NCBI GenBank assembly: GCA_930633525.1
Contig: CAKNFP010000001.1
Location: 3,905,501-3,969,500 of the forward strand
Length of the DNA stretch: 64,000 nucleotides
Source of the DNA: Hyphomicrobiales bacterium
GTDB taxonomy: Bacteria; Pseudomonadota; Alphaproteobacteria; Rhizobiales; Beijerinckiaceae
Direction: 5' to 3'
Position numbers and translations under genes: made by a program. Under the pieces are notes generated by a model. That model was not told the DNA's origin. It saw nothing but the letters and a program-made list of their open reading frames with translations, and ran no database searches. This document shows, piece after piece, positions 1 to 9,014 of this stretch; positions within the stretch are counted from its first letter, which is position 1; each line of letters opens with the position of its first letter.

Positions 1-281
1 AAGCCGCCGACGCGGCGCTGCTCAAGAACGACGTATCGGGCGTTTCGCAACTCATCGGCCTTGCCCGCGCCACGATGGCCAACATCCATCAGAACATCAC
101 TATCGCGCTTGGCCTGAAGGCGCTGTTTCTTGTCACCACGATCATCGGGGCGACAGGTCTTTGGATGGCTGTCATCGCCGATACCGGCGGCACTGTGCTC
201 GTGACGCTCAACGCGCTCAGGCTGCTCGGCCATTTCAGAACGAAGAACGGGGAAGCGCTGGCGAGCAGGCAAGCCGCTTAA
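1..281 (+). CDS. Heavy-metal translocating P-type ATPase, C-terminal fragment
   Basis: The reading frame is open from the window edge (codons in phase with base 3) and ends at a stop at 279-281, so only about 92 C-terminal residues are seen. The visible part reads AADAALLKNDVSGV, then LARATMANIHQNITIALGLK, followed by a hydrophobic helix pair and LNALRLL. This is the hinge and last two membrane helices of the P1B ATPase family (ZntA/CadA-like), which exports Zn, Cd or Pb across the inner membrane. The metal-binding CPC motif and phosphorylation site lie upstream, outside the window, so the metal cannot be assigned. Confidence 0.88.
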   Translation, partial: AADAALLKNDVSGVSQLIGLARATMANIHQNITIALGLKALFLVTTIIGATGLWMAVIADTGGTVLVTLNALRLLGHFRTKNGEALASRQAA

Positions 282-360
282 CACTAACGGCGGGATATCA
301 TTGCCACGGCCGCGCGATTCGATAGATAGAGCTTATCGATACAAGGCATGGGCAGGGGCC

Positions 361-732
361 ATGACATTCAGCCAAGCGGTCGCATCGGGTATCCAGAACT
401 ATCTCAATTTCAACGGCCGCGCGTCACGCTCAGCCTATTGGTATTGGATCCTGTTCTCACTTGTTGTCTCTCTCGTCGCGGGGGCGCTCGACCGTATGGT
501 GTTCGAGACCGGTGAGATGGTCGTCACGCCTTTCAACGGCCTGGCCAATCTTGCGCTGTTTCTGCCCACGCTTGCATTGGCCGTGCGCCGCTTCCACGAC
601 ATGGATCGGACGGGATGGTGGGTGCTCCTGGGCCTTACCGGCATCGGCGGCATCATTCTGATCATCTGGTTCTGCCAGCCGGGCACACGGGGGTCCAACA
701 GATTTGGGCCGGATCCGCTGGGCAGCGCCTGA
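361..732 (+). CDS. DUF805 family inner-membrane protein
   Basis: This is a 123-residue protein with three to four hydrophobic segments. It carries the DUF805 hallmarks: NFNGRASRSAYWYW near the N-terminus, then AVRRFHDMDRTGWW, and a C-terminal CQPGTRGSNRFGPDP tail. The function of the family is not established. An in-frame TTG at 301 would add 20 residues, but the family start fits the ATG at 361, which has a purine-rich GGCAGGGG stretch just upstream. A strong terminator follows at 764-797. Confidence 0.85.
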   Translation: MTFSQAVASGIQNYLNFNGRASRSAYWYWILFSLVVSLVAGALDRMVFETGEMVVTPFNGLANLALFLPTLALAVRRFHDMDRTGWWVLLGLTGIGGIILIIWFCQPGTRGSNRFGPDPLGSA

Positions 733-763
733 GCCGCGCCGGGCCTGTCGTCATTCTTGAGAG

Positions 764-797
764 GGCACGCCAGCTTTTCCGCTGGCGTGCCTTTTTT
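764..797 (+). terminator. Rho-independent terminator after the DUF805 gene
   Basis: An 11-bp perfect stem (GGCACGCCAGC / GCTGGCGTGCC) with a 6-nt loop is followed by six T residues on the + strand. It separates the DUF805 gene from the convergent solute-binding-protein gene. Confidence 0.9.
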
Positions 798-802
798 CGT
801 GA

Positions 803-2107
803 TCAGGACTTGTAGTAGTCGTCGATCAGCTTCTGCTCGGCGGCAGCCGCGATCTTGACGGATTCCAGCGGGTCCTGGTTCTGGATGAGCACCCGATCGA
901 TCATGTTCGCGAAGTTCTGGAGGTTTGCGTCCTCGTTCACGAAATCGGTCGTATGCGCATATTTCAGGCCTGCCAGCATCGGTCCGGTCAGCGGATCGGC
1001 CAGGTTCTTGGCGCTGAGGGCCACGCTCGGCTTGGCCGGCAACTCGCCCGTCTTGTCGAGCCACAGCTGCATCGCGTCATCGGTGGTGATGAAGGCGAGG
1101 AACTTGGTCGCCGCGTCCTTCTTCGCACCGGTGACACCGGAGGTGAGGCCGTTGACCCAGTAGGATGCGTAGTTGGACTGGATGCCGTTGTGAGTCGGCA
1201 CTTCCGCCACGCCCCAATCGAAACCGCGCGCCGTCTTGAAGCTGCCGAGACGAAAGGAGCCATCGACAGTCAGGCCAGCCTTGCCCGACTTGAAGGCCGC
1301 CTGCGTTTCGCCCACGAAGCCGGCCGTCGCCACCTTGTGCTTGCGCTGCAGGTCGGTGTACCAGGCGAGCGCCGCCGCGCCGTGCTCGTTCCCATACGTG
1401 ACGGTGCGGAAATCGTCGCTATAGGGCTTGCCGCCGAACTGCCGGATGAGGATGTCGCGCCACCAATGGTTATCCTGCGAAGGCAGGCCGATCGTGGCAC
1501 CGGCGGTGATCAGGTTGCCCGATGAATCGTGCTTGGCGACGGCGAGCGCGGTCTTCACATAATCGTCGAGCGTCTTCGGCGGCTCCGCGATACCCGCGCC
1601 CTCGAGAAGCTTCTTGTTGTAGAACATCCCAAGGCTGCGCACTGCGGTCGGGATGGCCCAATAGGCGTCATCGCGCTTCATGAGCTGCACGAAGGGAAAG
1701 AAGTTCTTGTCGATATCGGCCGCCTTGAACACGTCCGTCGGCAAGGGCTGGATCAGCTTCGCCCTGGAATATTCCCGCATCCAGCCGAAATAGAGCTGGA
1801 GCACGGCAGGGCCCTCGCCCGCCGGCACGGCGGCGGCGACCTTCGTGCGATACTGGGCATAGGGGAAATGCGAGTGCTTGACCTTGATGCCGGGATTGGC
1901 CGCCTCGAACTGCGCGATGAGGGCATCGATCGCTTCGACGCGTTCCTTGAAGAAATACTGCCAATACTCGATTTCAACCGTCTGGGCGCGCAGGACGGCG
2001 GGAGCTGCCACCGCAAAGCCCGTCGCCATCGCACCCGTCGCGAAAACGCGGCGGTTAATCGAGAGGCCGCCGCCCTTACCGCTTTTTCCCGCTCTATCAT
2101 CGGTCAT
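803..2107 (-). CDS. ABC transporter solute-binding protein, family 1 (CUT1/MalE-like)
   Basis: This 434-residue periplasmic binding protein has a Tat-like signal: INRRVFATG (Arg19-Arg20), a hydrophobic stretch and an Ala-x-Ala region ending near LRAQ. The mature part (VEIEYWQYFF, LIAQFEAANPGIKV) is typical of family 1 extracellular binding proteins used by sugar-type importers. The ATG at 2107 is chosen because AAGGGAGAG lies about 7 nt upstream; an in-frame start at 2146 lacks this. It is the probable ligand receptor for the permeases and ATPase at 4562-8985, though it is transcribed separately and in the opposite direction. The ligand is unknown; the neighbouring lyase suggests an amino-acid-like or carboxylated compound. 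Confidence 0.88.
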   Translation of the reverse strand: MTDDRAGKSGKGGGLSINRRVFATGAMATGFAVAAPAVLRAQTVEIEYWQYFFKERVEAIDALIAQFEAANPGIKVKHSHFPYAQYRTKVAAAVPAGEGPAVLQLYFGWMREYSRAKLIQPLPTDVFKAADIDKNFFPFVQLMKRDDAYWAIPTAVRSLGMFYNKKLLEGAGIAEPPKTLDDYVKTALAVAKHDSSGNLITAGATIGLPSQDNHWWRDILIRQFGGKPYSDDFRTVTYGNEHGAAALAWYTDLQRKHKVATAGFVGETQAAFKSGKAGLTVDGSFRLGSFKTARGFDWGVAEVPTHNGIQSNYASYWVNGLTSGVTGAKKDAATKFLAFITTDDAMQLWLDKTGELPAKPSVALSAKNLADPLTGPMLAGLKYAHTTDFVNEDANLQNFANMIDRVLIQNQDPLESVKIAAAAEQKLIDDYYKS

Positions 2108-2227
2108 TATAGTCTCTCCCTTGTTATCGCTTTCAAACGATGGCACTTAATTCATGGAGAATGGATGGCCTGCAGATGAACAAAAATTTCGTTTCTGCAT
2201 CGCCACAATCAAAGTTCGGAGATTACC

Positions 2228-3106
2228 ATGCGACAGCTCGATCTTGGCGGCGCTACTCTTTTCGCCTTGACCGATGCGGCGCCCTCCCCGGCGGAATGGT
2301 CTTATTCTTTTCCAAAGGCTGATGTGAGCCGGAGACCGGATCTCATGAGCCGTTGGTTTCCCGATCACCGCTTTCACACCCGCTTCAATGCATTCGCCCT
2401 CCGGATCGGGGATAAGGTCGTCCTTATCGATTGCGGCATCGGAGCCGGGCCGGTCGCCTATTTTCCCGGCCTGTCCGGTCAATTGTTGAACGAACTCGCC
2501 GCGGCGGGAATCCAGCCGGATGATGTCGATCTCGTTCTCTTCACCCATTTTCACCTCGACCACGTCGGCTGGGCAAGCGACGCGGAAGGCGTCCCGACCT
2601 TTCGCAAGGCGCGCTACCTCGCTCCAGTCGCTGAAATGGCCCACTGGCAGGAAGCCGGCGATGACGCGGCGCTGCCGCATCATGTGGCGGCCTATCGCAC
2701 GCATATTGCGCCGCTCATCGCGGCGGGAACCCTGACAGGACATTCCACCGACACGCCGGTCATGCGGCTTGGCTTGATCGAGCTGAACCTCGTGCCGGCG
2801 CCCGGCCATACGCAGGGCCACAGCGTGGTGACCCTTTCGGGAACCACGAAGCCGCTGCTGACGGCCGGCGATCTCTGGCATAGCCCGGCTCAGATCGGCG
2901 AGCCGCATTGGTGTCACCGGGCCGATCGCGACCCGGCCCAGGCCATCCTCACGCGCACAAGCTTTGCCGCCTTCGCGGCCGCCGAGGGCGCTGTCGTTGC
3001 CGCAGGCCATTTCCCGGAGGACAGCTGTTTCGGCACGATCACCGGCAATGCGGACGACGGCTTCGCTTTTGAACCGCTGCCCGCCACGCAGACCGGCGCA
3101 TCCTGA
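2228..3106 (+). CDS. MBL-fold metallo-hydrolase
   Basis: This 292-residue metallo-beta-lactamase-fold enzyme has the metal-binding motif THFHLDHVG at about residues 106-114 (His107, His109, Asp111, His112), a later PGHTQGHS and LTAGDLWH, which supply the remaining metal ligands. The sequence class resembles lactonase/esterase-like and glyoxalase II-like members that hydrolyse small esters or thioesters. The start follows GGAG by 6 nt. It is divergent from the binding protein gene (120-bp shared promoter region) and so probably belongs to the same catabolic island; its substrate cannot be read from sequence. Confidence 0.85.
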   Translation: MRQLDLGGATLFALTDAAPSPAEWSYSFPKADVSRRPDLMSRWFPDHRFHTRFNAFALRIGDKVVLIDCGIGAGPVAYFPGLSGQLLNELAAAGIQPDDVDLVLFTHFHLDHVGWASDAEGVPTFRKARYLAPVAEMAHWQEAGDDAALPHHVAAYRTHIAPLIAAGTLTGHSTDTPVMRLGLIELNLVPAPGHTQGHSVVTLSGTTKPLLTAGDLWHSPAQIGEPHWCHRADRDPAQAILTRTSFAAFAAAEGAVVAAGHFPEDSCFGTITGNADDGFAFEPLPATQTGAS

Positions 3107-3126
3107 GCGAATGGAGGCATGCCCCG

Positions 3127-4389
3127 TCATTGTGCCGCTCCGCCGTTGGTGGAGCGGGCATCGGCATTCGGCAAGCCCGCGCCCTTTCTGGCGTTCCGCA
3201 AGCCTTTCGGCACGCGCGCGGCGCGCGGCTGCGGTGTCAGCCCCCGGAAGAGAGGCAGCGTCGCGCCACCGAGCGCAGGCGACGCCCGGCCGGCACTGCC
3301 CATCATCACGCGCGGCTGCACCCTGTCCTTGCGCAAGCTTACCGTCGGCAGCAACGGATCAAGTGCCCCGATCAGGGCCTTGAGTTCCGGAGGCGGCAAA
3401 GGACCGCCCACCACGATGGTTTCCGGATCGAAGAGACTCTCGACCGTCGCGATCGCCATACGCAAGTAGCGGGCCGCGCTCTGCCGCCATTCGGCGACGA
3501 TGTCCGGCCGGGCCGCGAACAATCGCGCGTCATCATCCGCCGCGGCCTCCGGCATTCCCGCGTCGCTCAGCCGCCGGCGCAGCGCATGGAGGGAGGCGTG
3601 GTCCTCCAGGGTAATCGGTGTCTCACCATCCCGGGCAATTCCAACGACCATCCGGCCGATCTCGCCCGCATTGCCGAAGGCGCCAGTCGCAGGTTGTCCG
3701 TCGACGAAGACGCCGCCGCCAATACCCTCCGCGATATAAAGATAGACGAAACTCCGCAGATCCCGCGCGACGCCGTGCAGATGCTCGCCGATGGCGGCGG
3801 CCGAGGCGTCATTGCCGACCAGAACCGGCAATTTCAGGGCGGCCGCATAAGCTCCGCTGAAATCGGCCCGCGACCAGGCGGCCATCGACAGGGGATCCGG
3901 CCCCAGATCGATGGGGCCAAAGGGACCGGGCAGCACGATGCCCAAGCCCCACAGGCGCGCCCTGTCGATAGCGGCTGCCGACACGAGGTGCTCGACGAGC
4001 CGGCATGCGCCGCCAAGCGCCGTCTCCGGTGTCGTCGTATCGCAGGCGAGGACCGTCTCATCACGGATCTCCGCGCCGAGATCCGCCAGCACGCCGGTGA
4101 GCCGGCCGTGCTCGACATGGATCCCCACCGCAAATCCGCCGTCGCGGTTGATGGCGAGGTCGATCGGGGGCTGTCCCCGCGCGGACGGACGACGGCCGAC
4201 AATCTTGAGGAGCCCCTCGCGGCATAGGTCGTCCGCGATGGAGGACAGCGTCTGTGCGGAAAGGCCCGTCGTGGCCGCGAGCTCGGCCCGTGACGCCTCC
4301 CCTTGCCGGCGCAAGGCGTCCAGAATGACACGGCGGTTGTGACCACGCCTGTCGAACGGAGCGAGGCCGGAAACGCTCATGCCCGTCAT
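3127..4389 (-). CDS. ROK-family transcriptional regulator
   Basis: The N-terminus has a winged helix-turn-helix (NRRVILDALRRQGEASRAELAA, then GLSAQTLSSIADDL), followed by a sugar-kinase-like ROK domain with the glycine-rich GIGGGVFVDG and GNAGEIG elements. The usual cysteine-rich zinc motif of active ROK kinases is not evident, as expected for a repressor of the NagC/XylR type. The start is uncertain: ATGs occur at 4416, 4389 and 4380, and GGGAGAG lies next to the last two. The gene is divergent from the permease-lyase-ATPase operon and a perfect inverted repeat at 4463-4487 in the shared promoter is the likely operator. The inducer is presumably the imported compound. Confidence 0.88.
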   Translation of the reverse strand: MTGMSVSGLAPFDRRGHNRRVILDALRRQGEASRAELAATTGLSAQTLSSIADDLCREGLLKIVGRRPSARGQPPIDLAINRDGGFAVGIHVEHGRLTGVLADLGAEIRDETVLACDTTTPETALGGACRLVEHLVSAAAIDRARLWGLGIVLPGPFGPIDLGPDPLSMAAWSRADFSGAYAAALKLPVLVGNDASAAAIGEHLHGVARDLRSFVYLYIAEGIGGGVFVDGQPATGAFGNAGEIGRMVVGIARDGETPITLEDHASLHALRRRLSDAGMPEAAADDDARLFAARPDIVAEWRQSAARYLRMAIATVESLFDPETIVVGGPLPPPELKALIGALDPLLPTVSLRKDRVQPRVMMGSAGRASPALGGATLPLFRGLTPQPRAARVPKGLRNARKGAGLPNADARSTNGGAAQ

Positions 4390-4462
4390 CTCTCCCGCCC
4401 GCTCAGGGGCCTTCATTCGCAGCACATCGCGGCTGACACTTGCATAATGACGTGGCTCACGT

Positions 4463-4487
4463 ATTAAATCAACAATCCTGATTTAAT
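4463..4487. promoter_or_regulatory. Candidate operator of the ROK regulator
   Basis: A perfect inverted repeat, ATTAAATCA-N7-TGATTTAAT, lies in the divergent promoter between the ROK gene and the first permease gene. It is AT-rich in an otherwise GC-rich region. Its position fits a dimeric repressor controlling both directions. Assignment to the ROK protein is inference. Confidence 0.55.
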
Positions 4488-4561
4488 CGGGCTGGACCAT
4501 GATCGGCGCAATAGCCGTCCGGGCGGCACGTCATGGGATGAGCGTGGGAACAGGCGGAGCG

Positions 4562-5458
4562 ATGCGGATCTATAGCAATCTCACGGTCGAGAAGAAGCAA
4601 GCGGTCTGGGCCTGGGCCTTTCTGGCCATTCCCATCGTCTTCTTCGGACTCATCCGGTTCTATCCGGCTTTCGAGTCTTTCGGCATCGCCTTCACGCGCT
4701 GGAACCTGCTGTCACCGCCGGAATTCATCGGGTTGGACAACTTCCGCCAGATGATCCATGACCCGATTTTCTGGCAGACGCTGAAGAACACCTTCCTCTA
4801 TCTCATTCTCGGCACGCCGATCAGCCTCCTGCTCGCCTTCGTCATCGCCTACTATCTCGATCAGGTGCGCTTCGGCCACGGCTTCATCCGTGCGCTTTAT
4901 TTCATGCCCCATCTCACGACGACGGTGGCGATGGCCTGGGTGTGGCGATGGTTCTACCAGCCCATGCCGGTCGGGCTCTTCAACAACATGCTGGCCTCCG
5001 TCGGCTTCGACGTGCAGCCGTTCCTGCGCTCGACGTCGCAGGCCCTGCCGGCGGTTCTTGCGCCCGCGATCTGGGCCGGGCTCGGCTTCCAGGTGGTGCT
5101 GTTCCTCGCAGGCCTGCGCGCCATCCCGTCCAGCTACTACGAGGCGGCGCGCATCGACGGCGCAGGCCGCTGGATGATCCTGCGCGAGATCACCCTGCCC
5201 TTGCTGCGCCCGACCATCGTCTTCCTGCTGGTGATCTCGTCGATCGGCTTCCTGCGCATCTTCGACCATGTCTACAACATGACGGACAACGGCGCCGGCG
5301 GCCCCCTGAACTCCACGCGTCCGCTCGTGCTGAACATCTACGACACGGCCTTCCGCTCGTTCCAGATGGGCTATGCGGCCGCGCAAACGCTCGTGCTGTT
5401 CATCATCCTTCTGGTGATCAGCCTCTTGCAGCTACGCCTGATGAGGGGCCGCTCATGA
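4562..5458 (+). CDS. ABC transporter permease (MalF/UgpA-like)
   Basis: This 298-residue inner-membrane permease has six predicted helices and the EAA loop YYEAARIDGAGRWMILREITLPLLRP, the signature that contacts the ATPase in CUT1 importers. The ATG at 4562 is preferred because GGCGGAG precedes it; an in-frame ATG at 4499 would add 21 residues not typical of the family. The gene opens a four-gene operon and overlaps the next permease by 4 nt (ATGA), which implies translational coupling. Confidence 0.9.
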   Translation: MRIYSNLTVEKKQAVWAWAFLAIPIVFFGLIRFYPAFESFGIAFTRWNLLSPPEFIGLDNFRQMIHDPIFWQTLKNTFLYLILGTPISLLLAFVIAYYLDQVRFGHGFIRALYFMPHLTTTVAMAWVWRWFYQPMPVGLFNNMLASVGFDVQPFLRSTSQALPAVLAPAIWAGLGFQVVLFLAGLRAIPSSYYEAARIDGAGRWMILREITLPLLRPTIVFLLVISSIGFLRIFDHVYNMTDNGAGGPLNSTRPLVLNIYDTAFRSFQMGYAAAQTLVLFIILLVISLLQLRLMRGRS

Positions 5459-6318
5459 CCCACGCCTCGGACAACATGACCGCTCGCGGGTGGTCCCTCG
5501 GGACCGTCATCCATCCCGGCCGCATCGTCGCCTGGACGCTGCTTGCCCTGGGTGCCATCGTGATGATGGTGCCGCTGGTCTATATGGTGGCAACCTCGTT
5601 CAAATATCCCAACGAGGTCTACGAGCTCAACATCATCCCCCATGAGCCGACCCTCGATAACTACACCTATATCTTCAAGAACACGCGTTTCGGCATCTGG
5701 TTCGTGAACTCCCTTGTCACCAGCACGCTGGTGACGATCTCGGTCATCTTCTTCGACAGCCTCGTCGGCTACACCCTGGCGAAGTTCAAGTTCCGCGGAC
5801 GCGAGTTCATTTTCATCGCGATCCTCACCACGCTGATGATCCCGACCGAGATGCTCATCGTGCCGTGGTACATCATGGCGAAGAACTTCGGCTGGCTGAA
5901 CAGCTACTGGGGCATCATGTTCCCGGGCCTGATCACGGGCTTCGGCGTGTTCCTCATGCGGCAGTTCTTCTCCGGCATTCCGGACGACTACATCCATGCC
6001 GCGCGCATCGACGGGCTCAACGAATTCCAGATCTGGTGGAAGGTGGCGATGCCGCTCGTCACACCAGCCCTGTCGGCGCTCGCCATCTTCACCTTTCTCG
6101 GCAACTGGACGGCCTTCCTCTGGCCGCTGATCGCCACCAACGACCGCGCGCTCTACACGGTCCCCGTCGGCCTCGCCTCGTTCTCCGGCGAATTCCTGTC
6201 GGACTGGGAACTGATCATGACGGGCGCCACGCTCGCGACGCTGCCGACCCTGATCGTCTTCATCATCTTCCAACGCTACATCATCCGCGGCGTCGTGCTG
6301 GCCGGGTTGAAGGGATAA
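5455..6318 (+). CDS. ABC transporter permease (MalG/UgpE-like)
   Basis: This 287-residue second permease subunit has six helices and the EAA loop DDYIHAARIDGLNEFQIWWKVAMP. The start overlaps the stop of the first permease gene (ATGA). Together the two form the heterodimeric channel of a CUT1-type importer. The stop is 5 nt before the lyase start, so all four genes of this run are probably cotranscribed. Confidence 0.92.
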   Translation: MTHASDNMTARGWSLGTVIHPGRIVAWTLLALGAIVMMVPLVYMVATSFKYPNEVYELNIIPHEPTLDNYTYIFKNTRFGIWFVNSLVTSTLVTISVIFFDSLVGYTLAKFKFRGREFIFIAILTTLMIPTEMLIVPWYIMAKNFGWLNSYWGIMFPGLITGFGVFLMRQFFSGIPDDYIHAARIDGLNEFQIWWKVAMPLVTPALSALAIFTFLGNWTAFLWPLIATNDRALYTVPVGLASFSGEFLSDWELIMTGATLATLPTLIVFIIFQRYIIRGVVLAGLKG

Positions 6319-6323
6319 TCGTT

Positions 6324-7877
6324 ATGAGCGTTTCGACAGGCACTCCGGCCGTGATGGGCGGCGATGACCGCTTTCCCGCTCCCGTCTACGCCGAAACCGT
6401 GTTGGCACCGGGCTTCATGCATAGCCAGAAGCACCTGGTCGGCCACCTCCTGCGCCTGCATCGCGCCCATGCGGCGATGCTGGCCGAGCAAGGTCTTCTT
6501 GAAGCGCAGCAGGCAACCGCCCTCTTCAAGGCGCTCGACAAGGTGGAAGCCACGTTTGCGGCAATGACCGAGCCCGTGGCCTATACCGGCGAGTATGAAG
6601 ACCTCTTCTTCTATATCGAGAAGCTGATCGCCGAGGATATCGCGGCCCAGAGGGTCGATCCCGACGTGGCTGGCCGTCTGCACACGGGACGTTCGCGCAA
6701 CGACATCGACCACACCTTGTTCAAGATGGCGCTGCGCGAACGGCTCGACACGCTCGGCACGGCGGTACTCGACCTTGTGGATACTCTCATGGCGCGCGCC
6801 CGCGCCGACGCCGGCACGATCATTCTCGCCTATACCCACGGCCAGCCGGCGCAGCCCTCGACCTATGGCCATTATCTCGGCGCGGTCATCGAGACTTTGC
6901 TGCGCGACTTCAACCGGCTGATGGAAGCGCGGGCGGTGGTGGACCGCTCGCCGCTCGGCGCGGCCGCCATCACGACGACCGGCTTCCCGCTCGATCGCCA
7001 GCGCGTGGCCGACCTGCTCGGCTTCCCCGTCATCCTGCGCAATTCCTACGGCTGCATCGCCGGCGCGGACTATACCGCCGCGACCTATGGCGCCATCAAG
7101 CTGATGGCGCTCAGCCTCGGCCGCTTCGCGCAGGACATGGCCTATTGGACCGCCTACGAGGTTGGCCAGCTCCGCTTCTCCGACGGTTTCGTGCAGATCT
7201 CCTCGATCATGCCGCAGAAGCGCAATCCCGTGCCGGTGGAGCACATGCGTCTCCTCGCCTCGCTCACCGCCGGCCATGCCGATGCGGTGCTGCTGGCGCT
7301 CCACAACACGCCGTTCATCGACATGAACGACAATGAGCACGAGGTCCACGGCGCCGGCTACGAGGCCTTCGCGACGGCCCATCGCGTGCTCGCGCTCATG
7401 GCGGGCGTCGTGCGCTCGGCCGAAATCAACGGCAAGCGCGTGCGCGCCAATATCGAGGCCTCCTACGCCACCATCACCGAGCTGGCGGATTCCCTGGTGC
7501 GCGAGGAAAACCTGCCCTTCTCCAAGGCCCACCACATCGCCGCGGCCCTCGCCCGCCACATGCAGGCCTCGGGCGAGACTTTGTCGAACGTGCCCTATGA
7601 AACCTTCACCCGGATTTTCTCCGAGACGGCGGGACGTGAACCCACCTTCGACGAGGCAACCTTCCGCCGCGTGACGACACCGGAGCATTTCGTGGCCGTG
7701 CGCAAGCTGCCGGGCGGCCCGGCGCCGGAGGCGATGGCGGAGAGCCTCGCCGTTTACACCGGGGAGGCTGCCGACGCACGAGCCGTCATCGCCACCCACC
7801 GGGCGCGGGACGCAGCTTCCAAAGAACTTCTGGCGGACGCGATGGCGACGCTCATGACCACCGCGACCGGGGCCTGA
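6324..7877 (+). CDS. Argininosuccinate-lyase-like enzyme (aspartase/fumarase superfamily)
   Basis: This 517-residue enzyme has the three superfamily regions: HTGRSRND (120-127), THGQPAQPSTYG (about 171-182) and the signature SSIMPQKRNP (293-302) with the catalytic serine loop. It is closest by eye to argininosuccinate lyase, which splits argininosuccinate into arginine and fumarate, but is about 50 residues longer. It differs in substrate-facing positions, for example THGQPAQPSTYG where ArgH usually has a THLQ-AQP-T type segment. It lies inside an ABC importer operon 5 nt after a permease gene. I infer a catabolic C-N lyase that releases fumarate from an imported N-substituted aspartate-like compound; ordinary ArgH is the alternative. 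Confidence 0.82.
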   Translation: MSVSTGTPAVMGGDDRFPAPVYAETVLAPGFMHSQKHLVGHLLRLHRAHAAMLAEQGLLEAQQATALFKALDKVEATFAAMTEPVAYTGEYEDLFFYIEKLIAEDIAAQRVDPDVAGRLHTGRSRNDIDHTLFKMALRERLDTLGTAVLDLVDTLMARARADAGTIILAYTHGQPAQPSTYGHYLGAVIETLLRDFNRLMEARAVVDRSPLGAAAITTTGFPLDRQRVADLLGFPVILRNSYGCIAGADYTAATYGAIKLMALSLGRFAQDMAYWTAYEVGQLRFSDGFVQISSIMPQKRNPVPVEHMRLLASLTAGHADAVLLALHNTPFIDMNDNEHEVHGAGYEAFATAHRVLALMAGVVRSAEINGKRVRANIEASYATITELADSLVREENLPFSKAHHIAAALARHMQASGETLSNVPYETFTRIFSETAGREPTFDEATFRRVTTPEHFVAVRKLPGGPAPEAMAESLAVYTGEAADARAVIATHRARDAASKELLADAMATLMTTATGA

Positions 7878-7881
7878 AACC

Positions 7882-8985
7882 ATGGCTGAATTATCCCTGA
7901 AGAACGTCGTCAAGCGCTACGGCAACATCGAGATCGTCCATGGCATCAACCTGGACATCAAGGACGGAGAGTTCGTCGTCCTGGTCGGGCCGTCCGGTTG
8001 CGGCAAATCCACCACGCTCCGGATGATCGCCGGGCTGGAGAGCCTGAGCGCGGGCACCATCTCCATCGGCGACCGGGTGGTCAATACGCTGGAGCCCAAG
8101 GACCGGAACATTGCCATGGTGTTCCAGAACTACGCGCTCTATCCGCATATGACGGTGTTCCGCAACATCGCCTTCGGCCTCCACGCGGCCAAGCTGCCCA
8201 AGGACGCCATCGACAAGAAGGTGCGGGAGGCGGCCAAGCTGCTCGGTCTTTCCGAGCTGCTGGAGCGGAGGCCGAACGAACTCTCCGGCGGCCAGCGCCA
8301 GCGCGTCGCCATGGGGCGCGCGATCGTGCGCGACCCGACCGTGTTCCTGTTCGACGAGCCCCTCTCCAACCTCGACGCGCAGCTGCGCGGCCAGATGCGC
8401 ACGGAGATCAAGCGGCTGCACCAGTCGATCGGCACGACGATCGTCTATGTGACCCATGATCAGGTGGAAGCGATGACGCTCGCCGATCGGATCGTCATCA
8501 TGCGTGACGGCCGCATCGAGCAGGTCGGCACGCCACTCGACGTCTTCCACGCGCCCGTCAGCACCTTCGTCGCCGGCTTCATCGGCACACCGACCATGAA
8601 TCTCATCGCGCTGCCGGTTCAGCGGTCCGGGGGAAGCCTCGCGATCGCCTTCGGCGAGCGTGCCGTTCTACCCCTCCCCCCGGAGGCGGTACAGCGCCTT
8701 GGCACCCGGGAGCACGTGACCGTGGGCATCCGCCCCGACGACCTGGAGATCACCCCGGCCACGGCCGGGCATGGCGACCAGGCCGGACGGCTGGAGGGCA
8801 CGGTGGTGATCGCGGAGCCGCTGGGCGTCACCACGCAGGTGATAGCGAAGGTGGGTGACCACGAACTGGTCGGGATGGCGGACGGCCGTTTCGTTCCGCA
8901 AGCCGGCGAGCCGGTGGCGCTCGCCTGCGATGTATCACGGCTTCATCTCTTCGATTCAGAGACGCAGAAAACTCTCGCCATCTGA
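7882..8985 (+). CDS. ABC transporter ATP-binding protein (UgpC/MalK family)
   Basis: This 367-residue ATPase has Walker A GPSGCGKST (36-44), the ABC signature LSGGQRQR (about 134-141), Walker B FLFDEP (155-160) and switch VTHDQVEAMT. The C-terminal third is the TOBE/regulatory domain of the MalK type (VGIRPDDLEI). It begins 4 nt after the lyase stop and completes the importer encoded by the two upstream permeases. Members of this clade often serve several CUT1 systems. Confidence 0.93.
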   Translation: MAELSLKNVVKRYGNIEIVHGINLDIKDGEFVVLVGPSGCGKSTTLRMIAGLESLSAGTISIGDRVVNTLEPKDRNIAMVFQNYALYPHMTVFRNIAFGLHAAKLPKDAIDKKVREAAKLLGLSELLERRPNELSGGQRQRVAMGRAIVRDPTVFLFDEPLSNLDAQLRGQMRTEIKRLHQSIGTTIVYVTHDQVEAMTLADRIVIMRDGRIEQVGTPLDVFHAPVSTFVAGFIGTPTMNLIALPVQRSGGSLAIAFGERAVLPLPPEAVQRLGTREHVTVGIRPDDLEITPATAGHGDQAGRLEGTVVIAEPLGVTTQVIAKVGDHELVGMADGRFVPQAGEPVALACDVSRLHLFDSETQKTLAI

Positions 8986-9014
8986 GGACGGGCGGCTGCG
9001 GCTCTTTGGTCTGT

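Noticed and set aside
2147..3130. A 327-codon minus-strand frame opposite the MBL-fold gene
   Set aside because: It runs antisense to a gene with the HxHxDH motif and has no recognisable domain.
6276..7913. A 545-codon minus-strand frame opposite the lyase gene
   Set aside because: It mirrors the lyase codons exactly and has no domain, membrane segment or ribosome site of its own.
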